A DNA stretch of 64,000 bases, from assembly GCF_963678635.1 (NCBI RefSeq), contig NC_087066.1, positions 60,668,875 to 60,732,874 on the forward strand. The letters run 5' to 3'. The translations under genes were made by a program, and so were the position numbers. Positions 42,836 to 55,672 of the stretch are shown one piece after another. Below the pieces are notes generated by a model, which was not told the origin of the DNA, ran no database searches, and was given only the letters and a program-made list of their open reading frames with translations. The DNA is from Symsagittifera roscoffensis. Lineage: Eukaryota > Xenacoelomorpha > Acoela > Convolutidae. Within the stretch, counting starts at the first letter, position 1, and every line of letters starts with the position of its first letter.

Positions 42836-45105
42836 CCAGGAAGCGATTTTCGCTGAATGCAACTATTTAAAAAAATTGCCCATCTAAAGAGATTTTCGCT
42901 AAGATGACCATTCAAATAGTAAGTATTTGAAATGGCAGGGCTTATGTTACTGAAAGTGTTTTTAAACTGTTGACTACAAGGCAGGAAGCGATTTCCCATG
43001 AATGCAACTAACGAATATGAAACAGCAAAAACTCAGTCCCTTCAAATATTTAAAATAAACTGGAAGGGATTGACGATAACGGTAAGGCAGTATTGAGTAT
43101 CAAAATCACCAATCACTCAAATGTGATTGTGGAAAAATGGATTGTTGGAAGCGATTTGCGATGAATACTTTCAAAACATAATTTATTCGGTCAACTAGAT
43201 AATGATCTGCAAGCAATTCACTGATGAAATTCGCAATAGTCTTTCCGAACTAAAAGCGCGCGAGACATGTTTGAGCAAAAAAAGAGAAACAAAATCAATT
43301 ATGATTTAAAATATTCGCTCTCTGAAGCACAATTTCAGAAAACTTGAAACAAACGTGACCAACCTTGTAGACAAACCGATAGCTTTCAGTTTAGCGGAAA
43401 CGTTGTTAAATGGATCATCGAATCTATTTTTTTTAATCAAGTGATTATGAAAAAGTATACCCGTGCAATAGAACCAAAAGAGGCGGAGCTGTAGCTGTTT
43501 TTTTGAAACCAGGTTTTAATGGTTAGGTTGTACTGAACAGTTTAAGAGACCAATTTCAATTTTTAACGACTCAAAATGAAATAGAAAAATAAAAATTAAT
43601 ATGACACCACAACAATTTCTTGGAGACCATGACAATTCACTCATTCGAGCTTATACCACCCACAATCGCTAAGTATTTGTTGTTCGAAGATTACAGATGC
43701 AGCAAAACTTTATCATCAGCAGTTTTAAAGAGAGAATACATGTCATCAATCCAAATTTGGGAAACCAATGGTAGTTTGTAAAACTTAAAAAGCCATGGTT
43801 GCTAGGGACTCAAGTTTTTTCAAAAAAAATAATTAATCCGATGATCTGTTACAATTTGACAGTTTTTTTAAATCGATTACTAGAAAAGAATCTCATCCAG
43901 AATTTACAGGCCAATATCTTTTCTACCAGTCTTCCGAAAAGTTTTAGAAAAACCAAATATGCTGGATGATTGTAAGATTTTGTCACAAAATTGACTTGTT
44001 TTCGAATAAACAGGGTTTTTGTCAAAACTATCAACAGATGATGCAATCGTGGAGTTTCTCGAATCAATTGAAGTTTTTTTGTCAAAAAAAATAGTTTTTG
44101 GCACACTCATTGATTTATCAAAAGCTTTTGGTAATGTGAACCATGAGATTTTCTTCCAAAAGTGCTCAATCTACGGATTGAGAGGAAAAATTTCTTCGAT
44201 TCTGAACTCCTATCCTGAGAACCGTTACCAATTTGTTGGACCAAATGAATCAAACAAAGATTACTCAATAGTAAATACTGCACGGTCCCTCAGAGAGCTT
44301 TTTTAGCCTGTTTCATTTTAACTTTCAATCTATGGTCTCGCTGAGATTCCAAAAAAATAACAAAGTGGCTATTTTTGCAGATGATACTATAATATAAATG
44401 GCGAAGTTTTGGAAGAAAACTACGAGTTGGATTTGAAACACATAGAAACATGGATGGCAGCAAATAAACTTAGATAAACCAGGACAAAACCAAAACCATT
44501 GTATTCTCAAGCTCAAAGGACAAAACCAAAACCATTGTATTCTCAAGCTCAAAGAAAAAAAACGTGCATTAAGCTTCGAGGGAATATTTTGAAACATGAA
44601 ACGAGTTAGAGGTTGAATTCAAACTGATCGCAATTTGAGTTTCACTGATTATATCCGAAATGTGAAAAATAGATGTGCAAAATTCATTTCATTTCTCTAC
44701 CAAACTAGAATAATGTTGATTGAACATTTCATTCGAGTATATAAAAGCTACATACGACCACATTATCAATATGAAATGCTGCCTAGTTTACAAAAAAATA
44801 CCAAAAATCATTAGAGAACAACATACGACTATAGCTGTGAATAATTTCATGTCATCAAAAGAAATAATCAAGCATCTTGTAAGTGATACACGGATTAGAA
44901 CATCACAAACTTAGGCTGTAGTGAACATAACTATTTTGAAAAAATATAAGTGAGCTAGTAAGACTATTTTCCAACAAGATTGTCAAACTAGACTTTACCA
45001 GTTTGTTAAATGTTGTTATACAATGCCCAGCAACTGATTAAGACAGTCTAGATAATCAATTTAGAGGCCTCTATCTCCGCGATAGTGATTTCTGTTAATA
45101 AGTTT
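42836..45105 (+). mobile_element. Decayed LINE, copy 2
   Basis: Same family as 8725-10336 plus 34814-36190. The best-preserved part is 44019-44306, an open frame giving DDAIVEFLESIEVFLSKK, then GTLIDLSKAFGNVNHEIF (the F-x-D-x-x-KAFD block with the second Asp lost) and GLRGKISSILNSY, followed by a degraded V-P-Q-G block. FADDT remains at about 44378. A partial duplicate of the 5' edge lies at 42836-42870. Stops and frameshifts throughout make it inactive. A 49-bp tandem duplication (ACAAAACCAAAACCATTG) lies near 44480-44550. Confidence 0.65.
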
Positions 45106-45799
45106 TTTTTAGTCGGTCTTAATGATTTCGATCTAAATCAACAAAAACGGCTTATGCAAAACTTAAGGGTTCAGTCGGATAATCAAAAACTATATTTAGA
45201 CATTCCAAATTGCTCTCAAATCGCACCTGCAAACAGGGTTGTAGCCTTACGGTGACCATTCGAATCGGTGGAACCAAAATTGTTCGAGGCTTATTTTTAC
45301 TTTTTCTTATTGCATTTTTTAGAACTATAGCTGCTTTCTGTCGTGTTCGCGCGTCTCTGCGAAGCGCAGATTCGCCTCTGTGTATATAATTTTGTAAAAG
45401 GAAAATTTTATATTGTCATGAAAATTGTCGGGAAAAACGGGTCTGTTTTTCTTGAATAATCACCTTAGCACTAATAACAGTGGTCAGAACATTCTGTGCG
45501 ACTTGCACAGAAACCGTTGTGCACTCTTTTGGAATTTACATTTTTTCCTATCTTTTTTGCTAAAATTACAATTTTGACAAATTGTCTCGGTTGTCAATCT
45601 TAGTTTTTTATTGGCCGTATTAAATAAAAACCTGAACAGTTAAGCTGGCAGACATCCTGAACGTATATCTGTCCAGCATTCTTTGGAATATGCCTTGCCT
45701 TGTGTCAAACCTAAACTCCTGTTTGATTAAAACAGGTATTCTGGAAATGTATGGGAGTGGGTTTTTTTTTAAAAATTTTGCGACGTTTTGGAAAATGTT
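45106..45799. other. AT-rich DNA, no gene seen
   Basis: No coding or repeat signature that I can identify. A short open frame at 45690 onward runs into the tandem repeat that follows. Confidence 0.4.
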
Positions 45800-46910
45800 T
45801 TCACTTTTTTTCAAAAATTTAGTTTTTCTCGAAAACTACTCTACCGATTTTCACAAAAGTGGTACCAATGGAAAGTCCGCTCGCTCCCCTGTGTGCCTGC
45901 ATAATCCACTAGTCTCTTTTTACCTTACGCACTATCTACAGACTTCGGAAAACTCTGAAGGGGAATATTTGACCCTAATTTTTGGACTGTTTTTTTTTAC
46001 TTTCTCAAAAACTACCGTGCCAAATCTGAGCTTTTTAAATTTCAATCGAAAGCGTGGACTGTGGCAAGCTTCTCTGCGTTAGCGACTATCCCAAAGTTTT
46101 TACTCAAAGTTATGGCCCTCAAAAAAGTCAGTTTCAAATCTGAGTTGTTGAGTTCAATCGAAAGGACGGCTTGTAGGAAGCTCCCATGCATAGGTGGCTA
46201 TGCCCAATATTTTTTCGTGAAAAATTATGAACCTCGGGAAAAACATAATTGAATTTTTTTTGAGCCTTATTTATATCAAACTTTTTGGATTTTCTCGAAA
46301 ATTACCCTCCCAAATCTGAAATTTTAGTTTCAATCGAAAGGACGGGTTGTGAGAGGGTCCTCTGCGTAAGCGGTTACGCTCAAACCTTTTTGCACAAAAA
46401 GTTATGGCCGTCGGAAAAGTCGAATTTTTAAACCTTTTTTGAAACGACTTTTTTTCGAAGACTATCCTCACAAATCTGGGATTATAGGCTGAATGGATAG
46501 AAAAAGTTGTGGGAAGCTCCCCTGCATGAGCGGTGATGCTCAAATCTTTTTTACACAAATGTTTATGGCCCTCGGAAAAGTCGATTTTTCGATTTTTTAA
46601 CTCTTTTTTGAAACTTTTGACTGTTCTCGAGAACTACCCTCCCAAATCTGAGGTTTTTGGTTTCAATGGGTATAACGGATTGTGTTAGTTTCGCCTGCGT
46701 AAGCGGTTACGCTCAAGTTTTTAAACAAAAAGTTATGACTCACGGAAATTCAATTTTTCGATTTTTTGACCGTTTTTTGAAACTTCTTGAGTTTCTTGAA
46801 GGTTATCCTGACAAATCGAACTCACAAAAAATTCACTCCTAGTTATTTTATTAGAGAACCAACCGAGGTTTTGGTTGAAGCCCAGTTTTTGAAATTTTCC
46901 CTTTCCCCTG
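45800..46910 (+). repeat. Diverged tandem repeat, about 165-190 bp period
   Basis: About five or six units, each containing in order: a TTCTCGAAAACTAC-like box, CCAAATCTGAG, TTTCAATCGAAAGGACGG, TTGTGGGAAGCTCC, TGCGTAAGCGGTTACGCTCAA and AGTTATGGCCCTCGGAAAAG. Units start near 45830, 46005, 46110, 46290, 46450 and 46620. The internal GCGGTTACGC-type box keeps its near-palindrome in several units. No coding function is evident. A further copy lies at 61960-62290. Confidence 0.75.
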
Positions 46911-47811
46911 CACATCAGTTAATAAAAATCAAAAATTATCAAGCAGGTATTTCCAGCTTTAGCTGGCCTCTAGTGAGATTTAGAGCTGGTTGCATAAGTG
47001 AAGCGTGGAATACAATGGGAAAATATAAAACAGTTTTATTTTTCAGTCCTCGACTATTGCATCGACCATTGAATTGTTTTTCAACGAAAATGTGATAAAG
47101 GAAAAAGGATTGGCATGTAAACAATGTTAAAACAATGAGTTGGACCAGTAACTTTTATGATAATGCTAGAGCGAAATTGATTGGCCCGATAGAAACATCT
47201 AATAAAATAATTCGTTTGATCCAAATATTGAAGGTCGAGGGTTTTAATGTCGGAATAATGAAATTTATGTGACGAAGAGAAAATAATAAGAGCAATTTAA
47301 GATTAAACCATGGTTTTGGTAATGTTGCTAGAGCTGAATGTGCGAGTTGATATAATAAAAGTTACCATTATACTTAGAATGACTTGTTACATCCGAACTC
47401 TGTGGATATCAGAGAACTGGCATTTGATTTTGGAGACAATTTTAACTCACTGAAAGCAAGAGAAGGAAGTATGAGCAGATGATGCTATTTTGAGGCAGTT
47501 TTTGATCTATTTTGGTTTTTAAATTCACATTGACCCCGAGGAAGGTTCAAGTTGCGACAACTCCGATACTTATGACCAACCATTTTCTGTTGAACCCGTT
47601 GAGCGCTGAGTATTGCAATGAATAGGATCATGGAAAAACGCAATTCAGTGTCGCCTTGTCGACATCCTGAATTGTACTCCCAGGTACCCCTCAAAGCTCA
47701 ATCAGCGCACCTACTCTTTTTGATTTTCCCGTGGAGGGCGAACCCAAATCTCTCGTAAAACTTCCAACCCGATGACTTCCAACCCTTCGGCCACTGCGCG
47801 ACATGAAACAC
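46911..47811. other. No gene seen
   Basis: AT-rich DNA with scattered short frames. No family recognised on either strand. Confidence 0.4.
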
Positions 47812-48450
47812 TCATCCAGTACTCGGGCTGGCTATCTCATGTGATATATTTTGAACGGAGGAACAAAGTTTTGATATGTGTTTTAATTCGTGTAATGGAG
47901 TTTCACATGAAATAGGAGATTGTGTCAAAAACAACATTAGCCCCCCCATCCCCCCCAAAAAAAAACGTTGTCTCCTAAGAAAGTCGCCAAGAAGAGCAGG
48001 TAGCCAGAGATCAATAACACCGTTCATAACTTTCAAGTTTTTCTTGACCTGTCCCCACATTGCTTCGATATTATTTGTATGAACGCCGGTGATCGGATCC
48101 TTGAAATTTTTGCTGTGATCAACAGATTCGTGAAGAAAAACTACTGGTCTCGGTCTACATAAGGGAATGTAAGATGACCAATCATCTTACATTCTTCGGT
48201 AGATTCTTCGGTAGATTTTGCCTTCGATGATTTTGCCTCGAGAGATTTTGCCTGGGCTGAACCTCGAACAGAGTTTCAGCCCCCCTGTCCTCAACAAATT
48301 CCAAAAGAACTTTTTTTTCCTGGTCGTATCCGCCGAAAATCTATTTCTCTTTGATCATTCGACCACAGTTGTATTTTCTCTTGGCTACCACAATATCGTC
48401 TAGTTGAATAATTTTTCCAGGTCCCCCAAATCTGTAATAACAAATTTTTT
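47812..48450 (-). pseudogene. Merlin / ISXO2-like transposase remnant
   Basis: Minus-strand translation begins near 48440 with GGPGKIIQLDDIVVAKRKYN and continues with IFGGYDQEK. It resumes near 48130 with DHSKNFKDPITGVHTNNIEA, then MWGQVKKNLK from 48060. These are the consecutive conserved blocks of the ISXO2-like DDE transposase domain used by Merlin elements: GGPGK-x-(V/I)E-x-DE, R-K-Y-N-R-G-R, GG-x-x-R and NHS-x-x-F-x-D-P-x-TG-x-HTN-x-IE. The last acidic residue (N-N-I-E) is present. An in-frame TAG replaces the usual Trp before IFGG, and the middle (48180-48300) is frameshifted with short repeats. Inactive; the ends of the transposon were not found. Confidence 0.75.
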
Positions 48451-48607
48451 TCCTCACTGATTAGGCTTTGCCCGTTTCCAAAGCTGTGGCTTCGCTGGAT
48501 GGTAGATAGGGACGGTAGGAATCTCGTTATTCCATTCATGCGCGTCACTAATTTGATGACGAGGCATTTGGCTATTTTTTTTTGTAAATTTCAACTTTAA
48601 CTTCAGA

Positions 48608-48732
48608 TTATCCTTATGAAATAAGGATACAATCTATAATAAAGTCTATTTTCTGAGTTTTTGAGTTTCATAAGTTTCATATACAATCTATAATAAAGTC
48701 TATTTTCTGAGTTTTTGAGTTTCATAAGTTTT
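48608..48732 (+). repeat. Small inverted repeat and 54-bp tandem duplication
   Basis: TATCCTTAT-GAA-ATAAGGATA is a perfect inverted repeat just before two tandem copies (period 54) of a unit starting TACAATCTATAATAAAG (48628 and 48682). Confidence 0.85.
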
Positions 48733-48804
48733 TGAACATCTGAATTAGGGAACTTGTTCCGTTGGTTTGGTCGATCCTCTATTTCATGTCTCATTCGAAC
48801 ACCA

Positions 48805-51800
48805 GGCGCCGTTTCCGGTTTGTCCTGATGTTTTCATCTTGCTTCATGGAGTCCTTGCAGTAGATCTTTCGAATTGTCTTAATATTCCAGCAGTCAGGTT
48901 TAACGTCTTCACCACAAACAGCTCTAGGTTTGACATATAGAGTTTGAGCTCTGATCTCATGAGCTCAGCGCTCTTTCATAAGATGATTCCTTTGAAGCTG
49001 ACTACTATGGGGATCATACTCGCTTCAGTTGTCCCTGGCAGACTTGTCATTACTTCCTTCATGAGGTCTTCTCTGTGATGTTTGTCTCGCTTTTTCCTAT
49101 ACGCTGCCGCCATGCCTTCCTCGTTACTGTCTGATACTACTGTTACATCAATGATTGCTGCCTTTTCCTTAAGCGCTACCACGAGGTCTGGCTTGAGACC
49201 TTCTTGCTTGGAGGTTACACATCGAAAGGATGCTTCGCATATGGTTTTTAGGCCTTTTCCGGTCAAGATTCTCTCAAGGAATTTACATAACTTGTCGTAT
49301 CTCTTGGTTCGTGCACTCCAGGTCTTAGGACATTTCTGTACAATGTGGTTCATGCTCTCCTGGCTCATGCAACCCGCATCGCAGACAGTGCTACCGACTT
49401 TGGTGTATCTTCGTCGGCGGTCCTCAGTCTTTATTGAATTAGATCGTACTTTGAGGGCCTTAATGTAGTCTGCACCGGGCATCAGCTTAGTCGCGTTTGT
49501 GATCCATCTGGCTGTATTTGCACTGTTAGTCTGGATGCTGAGATGTTGTCCATCTACAGTATTTAGTATCTTAGATCTCCAGTATTCGTCTTCATCTCTT
49601 TTGGCTACGATTTCAATGTTCTGTACTGCCTGGGTCGCACACTGAACATTCATCTTCCTTAGTCGTGGTATCAATGTTACCATCCTTTTCACGCCGAAAC
49701 CTCCATCTCTTACGTTAGCATGGATTATGGCCGTCGCTAGATCCTTCGGGCGCGTGGTCCATTGCTTAAAGAAGCGGATAAGCATGTCCATCTTACGTAG
49801 GTCCTTCATGCACAAGTTAGCAAAGGTGCTCGTTAGCGAATGTTAAATATTTGGTTGGACAAAATAAACACGGAGATGGGCGATGCAACTCGATCAATTT
49901 TTCAGCTGAATCGCTTAAAACGGAATGCAATTTTAAAGAGAATACATGTTATCAATCTAAAATGTCTGAAGAAGAATTTTCTGAAACTAATGGTATTCTC
50001 TAAAACTTAAAAAGCCATGATTGCTAGGGACTCAAGTTTTTCATAGTAATAGTTAATCCGACGATCTCTTCAAGTTTGACAGTTTTTTTAAATCGATTAC
50101 TAGAAGAATCTCATCCAGAATGTCTGAAACTTACAGGTCAATATCACTTCTACCAGTCTTCGGAAAAGTTTTAGAGAAACCAGTTATCCTGGATGATTAA
50201 ACTGTTTCAAGCTGCTTTTTGACTCCTCCTTTTGACACACGCTGATCTTTTATTCTGCAGATTATCTCCTTCTCCTTGGGTACGCTCGACTAAATAATGA
50301 GCTTGGACTTCTTAGCATTTATCGAGAGTCCTAACTTCTCTGCCGCGTCCTCGACTCTTTGGAGAACCATCTGTCTTCTGCCGCTAGTCAAAGATAGTCT
50401 GCATATGCTATAGTGTTCAATGTTCTGCCGTCTTCTTTGAGTCCAATGTTCGAAGGAACCATACGCAGAACTTCATCTTGTGCAAGGTTGAAGAGAAGTG
50501 GACTTAAAGGATCCCCTTGTCTCTTTTTCGGTGTATTAGTTCTCCGTCTAAGATTGTACAGCTTTCATCGTAGAGGTCCTTGATGTAGTCTATAAGCCAT
50601 GTTGGTACTGATCTTCGTACTAATGTGCTCACTATTGCATTGTGGCTTACAGAGTCGAATGCTTTATTGAAATCTACTAGAGCAATGGCGAAGGGTTTCG
50701 TATTCTTCTTATAACTTTGGAAAACCCTGGTAAGCTGTTTGATTGCCTCCGCAACTCCATCTCGTTTTTGGAATCCTTTTTGGCAGTCCAGAATCGTAGT
50801 GGCCGATTCCAACTTTTCTGCTAAGATCTTATTCAACAGGCGGATCCATCGACTGGAGATTGTTCTTGGCCTGAAGTCGCCATGCTCCTCTGCTCCAACC
50901 ACTTTCTCTATCATAGTAGTGCGTCCTAGCTTCCATTCAGTGGGGACAATTAATCCTCTGATTATATCATTCAGCACAATGGTAATCTCCTTAGTCCCGA
51001 CTTTAAGGTCATTGAGATCAATTTGGTCCAATCCAGCAGCTCTCTTCCCATCGAAGCTTGCTAGGTGCTTTCTGACCTCTGCTTCACTGATAGTTCTCTC
51101 GGTCTTATTGCACTGTGGAAGATGAACTTCTAGAGGAGAGTTGTCCGCTGAGTGGGTTTCCAATATCTTACGCCAGTATTCCGCTCTTCCTTTGATCTTG
51201 TTTCCACTGAAGGATCCACTGATTGTCACTCTCTATAACTTCGAGAAGTTTCTTCTTATCCTCGTACAGTTCATGAGCGCTGGCATATAGGGTTCTCCTT
51301 AGCTTCTTCTTGCTACTTGGTATTATCTTCGCTTGTCGTCCTGTGGCAGCCTTTTGAGGTTTGTTCGGCAAGAGGGTCTTTATATACTGGTGCGCCTTGT
51401 CACTTAGATCGTTAAGAGTGGCATCCTTGAGAATGGGATATATCTCTGCATTCTGTAGGAGATCCACAAGTTTCTCGACATTAGATTCTTCGTCAGACTC
51501 TTGGGTTTCGACTTCTTCTGGTCTTTGGGCTTCTTCCAGAAGGTGCTTCACTCTTCTGATATTTAGGTTTCTTCCTCTGGCCTCTGATTCCTAGTGTTCT
51601 ACTGGTGAAGGCTCGTTGCAGTCCTTGGAGCACTGATTTTTCACCTCTTAGGACTAGCTTGGATTCCTCTTGGGCCAAAAATTTCTTCTTCTTCGTCTGT
51701 CAATCTCGCCTTGACTCCTATTCTGTTCCGAGAATATTTCATCTTCACGCTTGTTCATCCTGTGGACGCCTAGCCCTGCAGCTGTCTTACACTCACGCCA

Positions 51801-52437
51801 CACGAACAGTCAAAGGTCTTATGAACAGATGAGTCGGCAAGGGGCTGTTTCTTCTGGCACGTTCTCGAGTGAAGTGTTAAGCTTGCTTTGTTCTTACAGA
51901 TCTTCTCACAAAGTTGACACATGAGCGAGAAACTACTCTGGAGGGTCTGAGTTGCTAGTTTAGCCGCAGTTGCAGCACCAACTGTATTATCTCTTTCTTA
52001 ATTCATGAGCATATTGGGTTTTCAACACCATGGGGTCACGGGTGATGTCGCGGGCTGGTCATTTTTGCCTATCCCCCAGATCCCAAGGTTAAGGCTAGAA
52101 ATACGAAGGGTTGTCTTCTTCCTGGTCGGATGTATATCTACGTCGATCGGAGAGGAGGAGTCTTCACTTGGCTTTTTCGTATTGCCCATTGCCCACATGG
52201 GGGCAGTCGGGGCGCGATGCTCTACTCCCCGCCTAAGTGGTTCCGAGAATACCCCGTGGCTGGGGTCACATCGCTACTGGAAACAAAGTGTGCCAGCTCG
52301 TACTTCTTGACTCTTTCGAGTAAGCTGGGTTTGATTGAAAGCTCCAGCTTATAACATACAGGATCACAAAGTGCACCGCTTTTCACGACACGGCCAGGGT
52401 AAGCTTTCCCCCCGTGTTTCAGCGGCTAGAGCCACAT
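48805..52437 (-). mobile_element. R2/NeSL-like LINE, copy A (leftmost)
   Basis: Minus-strand element whose 3' end is at about 48805. The frame 49815-48976 (279 codons) holds the C-terminal part: a CCHC knuckle (CDAGCMSQESMNHIVQKC) and a restriction-like endonuclease with KPDLVV and AAIIDVTV, the P-D-x11-D signature of R2/R4/NeSL-type elements. The RT lies at 51229-50504: KRAAGLDQIDL, RPRTISSRWIRLLNKIL and LVDFNKAFDSVSHNAI. The AYADDL box is altered to AYADYL near 50400. The 5' ORF part (51890-51170) is split by frameshifts. An insert at 49880-50200 interrupts the RT-endonuclease linker. Inactive. Confidence 0.8.
49880..50200 (+). mobile_element. Fragment of the decayed LINE inserted in copy A
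   Basis: Matches 43705-43975 (AGAGAATACATGTTATCAAT, GCCATGATTGCTAGGGACTC, CTTCTACCAGTCTTCGGAAAAG). It replaces about 200 bp that are present in copies B and C of the host element. Confidence 0.7.
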
Positions 52438-55400
52438 TTTAGCCGGTGCGAGGCCGTTTCCGGTTTGTCCTGGTGTTTTCATCTTGCTTCATGGAGTGTT
52501 GATGTAGATCTTTCGAATTGTCGCTTTTTCCTATACGCTGCCGTGATGCCTTCCTCGTTACTGTCTGATGCTACTGTAACATCAATGATTGCTGCCTTTT
52601 CCTTAAGAACTACCACGGGGTTTGGCTTAAGACCTTCTTGCTTGGAGGTTCCACATCGAAAGGATGCTTCACATATGGTTTTAGGCCTTTTCCGGTCAAG
52701 ATTCTCCTTAGATAACTCGTAGTGTTTCTTGGTTCGGGCACTCCAGGTCTGAGGACATTTCTGTACAATATGGTTCGTGCTCTCCTGGCTCATGCAACCC
52801 GCATCGCAGACAGTGCTACCGACTTTGGTGTATCTTTGTCGGCGGTGCTTAGTCTTTATTGAATTAGATCGTACTTTGAGAGCCTTAATGTAGTCTGCAC
52901 CGGGCATCAGCTTAGTCCCGTTTGTGATCCATCTGGCTGTATTTGCACTGTTAGTCTGGATGCTGAGATGTTGTCCATCTACAGTATTTAGTATCTTAGA
53001 TCTCCAGTATTCGTCTTCATCTCTTTTGGCTACGATTTCAATGTTCTGTACTGCATGGGTCCCACACTAAGCACTCCTCTTTCACTTTAGTCGTGGTATC
53101 ATTGTTACCATGCTCTTCACGCCGAAACCTCCATTTCTTACGTTAGCATGGATTATGGCTGTCGCAAGATCCTTCGGGAGCCTGGTCCATTGCTCAAGTA
53201 GCGGATAAGCATGTACATCTTACGCAGGTCCTTCATGCACAAGTTAGCAAAGGTGCCCTGTTGGTAAGTCTTCGGTTGGACAAAATGAGTTTAATAGATG
53301 AATTCTTTGCTGTGGCTTTAGTGGCGCACTACTTATCTTTTTCATGAGGTTCTTCATTTTTCCGAAAGTATTCCAAGTCTTCACACCATGTCTGTTGAAA
53401 TCCACGCCTTGGTAGCGCACTGTTTCATTAAACTCCAGCTGTTTTATGGTTCTTGCTTTTGACACAAGCTGATCTTTTATTCTGCAGATGATCTCCTTCT
53501 CCTTGGGTACGCTCGACTAACTAATGAGCTTGGACTTCTTAGCATTTATCGAGAGTCCTGACTTCTCTGCCGCGTCCTCGTCTCTTTGGATAACCATCTG
53601 TCTTCTGCCGCTAGTAAAAGATTGTCTGCATTTGCTATAGTGTTCAATGATCTGCCGTCTTCTTAGTGTCCAGTGTTAGAAGGAACCATACGCAGAACTT
53701 CATCTTGTGCAAGGTTGAAGAGATGTGGACTTGAAGGATCCCTTTGTCGTATCCTTCTTTTTGGGTGTCTTAGTTCTCCGTCTAAAATTGTACAGCTTTC
53801 ATTGTAGAGGTCCTTGATGTAGTCTATAAGCCATGTTGGTACTGATCTTCGTACTAATGTGCTCACTTTTGCATTGTGGCTTACAGAGTCGAATGCTTTT
53901 TTGAAGTTTACTAGAGCAATGACGAAGGGTTTCGTATTCTTCTTATAACTTTGGAAAACCCTGGTAAGCTGTTTGATTGCCTCCGCAACTCCATCTCGTT
54001 TTTGGAATCCTTTTTGGCAGTCCAGAATCGTAGTGGCCGACTCCAACTTTTCTGCTAAGATCTTATTCAACAGGCGGATCCATCGACTGGAGATTGTTCT
54101 TGGCCTGAAGTCGCCATGCTCCTCTGCTCCAACCACTTTCTCTATCATAGTAGTGCGTCCTAGCTTCCATTCAGTGGGGACAATTAATCCTCTGATTATA
54201 TCATTCAGCACAATGGTAATCTCCTTAGTCCCGACTTTAAGGTCATTGAGATCAATTTGGTCCAATCCAGCAGCTCTCTTCCCATCGAAGCTTGCTAGGT
54301 GCTTTCTGACCTCTGCTTCACTGATAGTTCTCTCGATCTTATTGCACTGTGGAAGATGAACTTCTAGAGGAGAGTTGTCCGCTGAGTGGGTTTCCAATAT
54401 CTTACGCCAGTATTCCGCTCTTCCTTTGATCTTGTTTCCACTGAAGGATCCACTGATTGTCACTCTCTATAACTTCGAGAAGTTTCTTCTTATCCTCGTA
54501 CAGTTCATGAGCGCTGGCATATAGGGTTCTCCTTAGCTTCTTCTTGCTACTTGGTATTATCTTCGCTTGTCGTCCTGTGGCAGCCTTTTGAGGTTTGTTC
54601 GGCAAGAGGGTCTTTATATACTGGTGCGCCTTGTCACTTAGATCGTTAAGAGTGGCATCCTTGAGAATGGGATATATCTCTGCATTCTGTAGGAGATCCA
54701 CAAGTTTCTCGACATTAGATTCTTCGTCAGACTCTTGGGTTTCGACTTCTTCTGGTCTTTGGGCTTCTTCCAGAAGGTGCTTCACTCTTCTGATATTTAG
54801 GTTTCTTCCTCTGGCCTCTGATTCCTAGTGTTCTACTGGTGAAGGCTCGTTGCAGTCCTTGGAGCACTGATTTTTCACCTCTTAGGACTAGCTTGGATTC
54901 CTCTTGGGCCAAAAATTTCTTCTTCTTCGTCTGTCAATCTCGCCTTGACTCCTATTCTGTTCCGAGAATATTTCATCTTCACGCTTGTTCATCCTGTGGA
55001 CGCCTAGCCCTGCAGCTGTCTTACACTCACGCCACACGAACAGTCAAAGGTCTTATGAACAGATGAGTCGGCAAGGGGCTGTTTCTTCTGGCACGTTCTC
55101 GAGTGAAGTGTTAAGCTTGCTTTGTTCTTACAGATCTTCTCACAAAGTTGACACATGAGCGAGAAACTACTCTGGAGGGTCTGAGTTGCTAGTTTAGCCG
55201 CAGTTGCAGCACCAACTGTATTATCTCTTTCTTAATTCATGAGCATATTGGGTTTTCAACACCATGGGGTCACGGGTGATGTCGCGGGCTGGTCATTTTT
55301 GCCTATCCCCCAGATCCCAAGGTTAAGGCTAGAAATACGAAGGGTTGTCTTCTTCCTGGTCGGATGTATATCTACGTCGATCGGAGAGGAGGAGTCTTCA

Positions 55401-55672
55401 CTTGGCTTTTTCGTATTGCCCATTGCCCACATGGGGGCAGTCGGGGCGCGATGCTCTACTCCCCGCCTAAGTGGTTCCGAGAATACCCCGTGGCTGGGGT
55501 CACATCGCTACTGGAAACAAAGTGTGCCAGCTCGTACTTCTTGACTCTTTCGAGTAAGCTGGGTTTGATTGAAAGCTCCAGCTTATAACATACAGGATCA
55601 CAAAGTGCACCGCTTTTCACGACACGGCCAGGGTAAGCTTTCCCCCCGTGTTTCAGCGGCTAGAGCCACATT
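52438..55672 (-). mobile_element. R2/NeSL-like LINE, copy B (middle)
   Basis: 3,235 bp, head-to-tail with copy A. From right to left it has a GC-richer 5' leader (55672-55230), a frameshifted zinc-finger region (about 55190-54800), an ORF at 54785-54402, RT at 54463-53663 (266 codons, including FKKAFDSVSHNA), and the zinc knuckle/endonuclease part at 52907-52479 (142 codons, with KPNPVVVLKEKAAIIDVTV, so the P-D of the endonuclease is P-N). The stretch 53970-56940 is nearly identical to 50740-53700, offset by 3,234 bp. Inactive. Confidence 0.8.
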
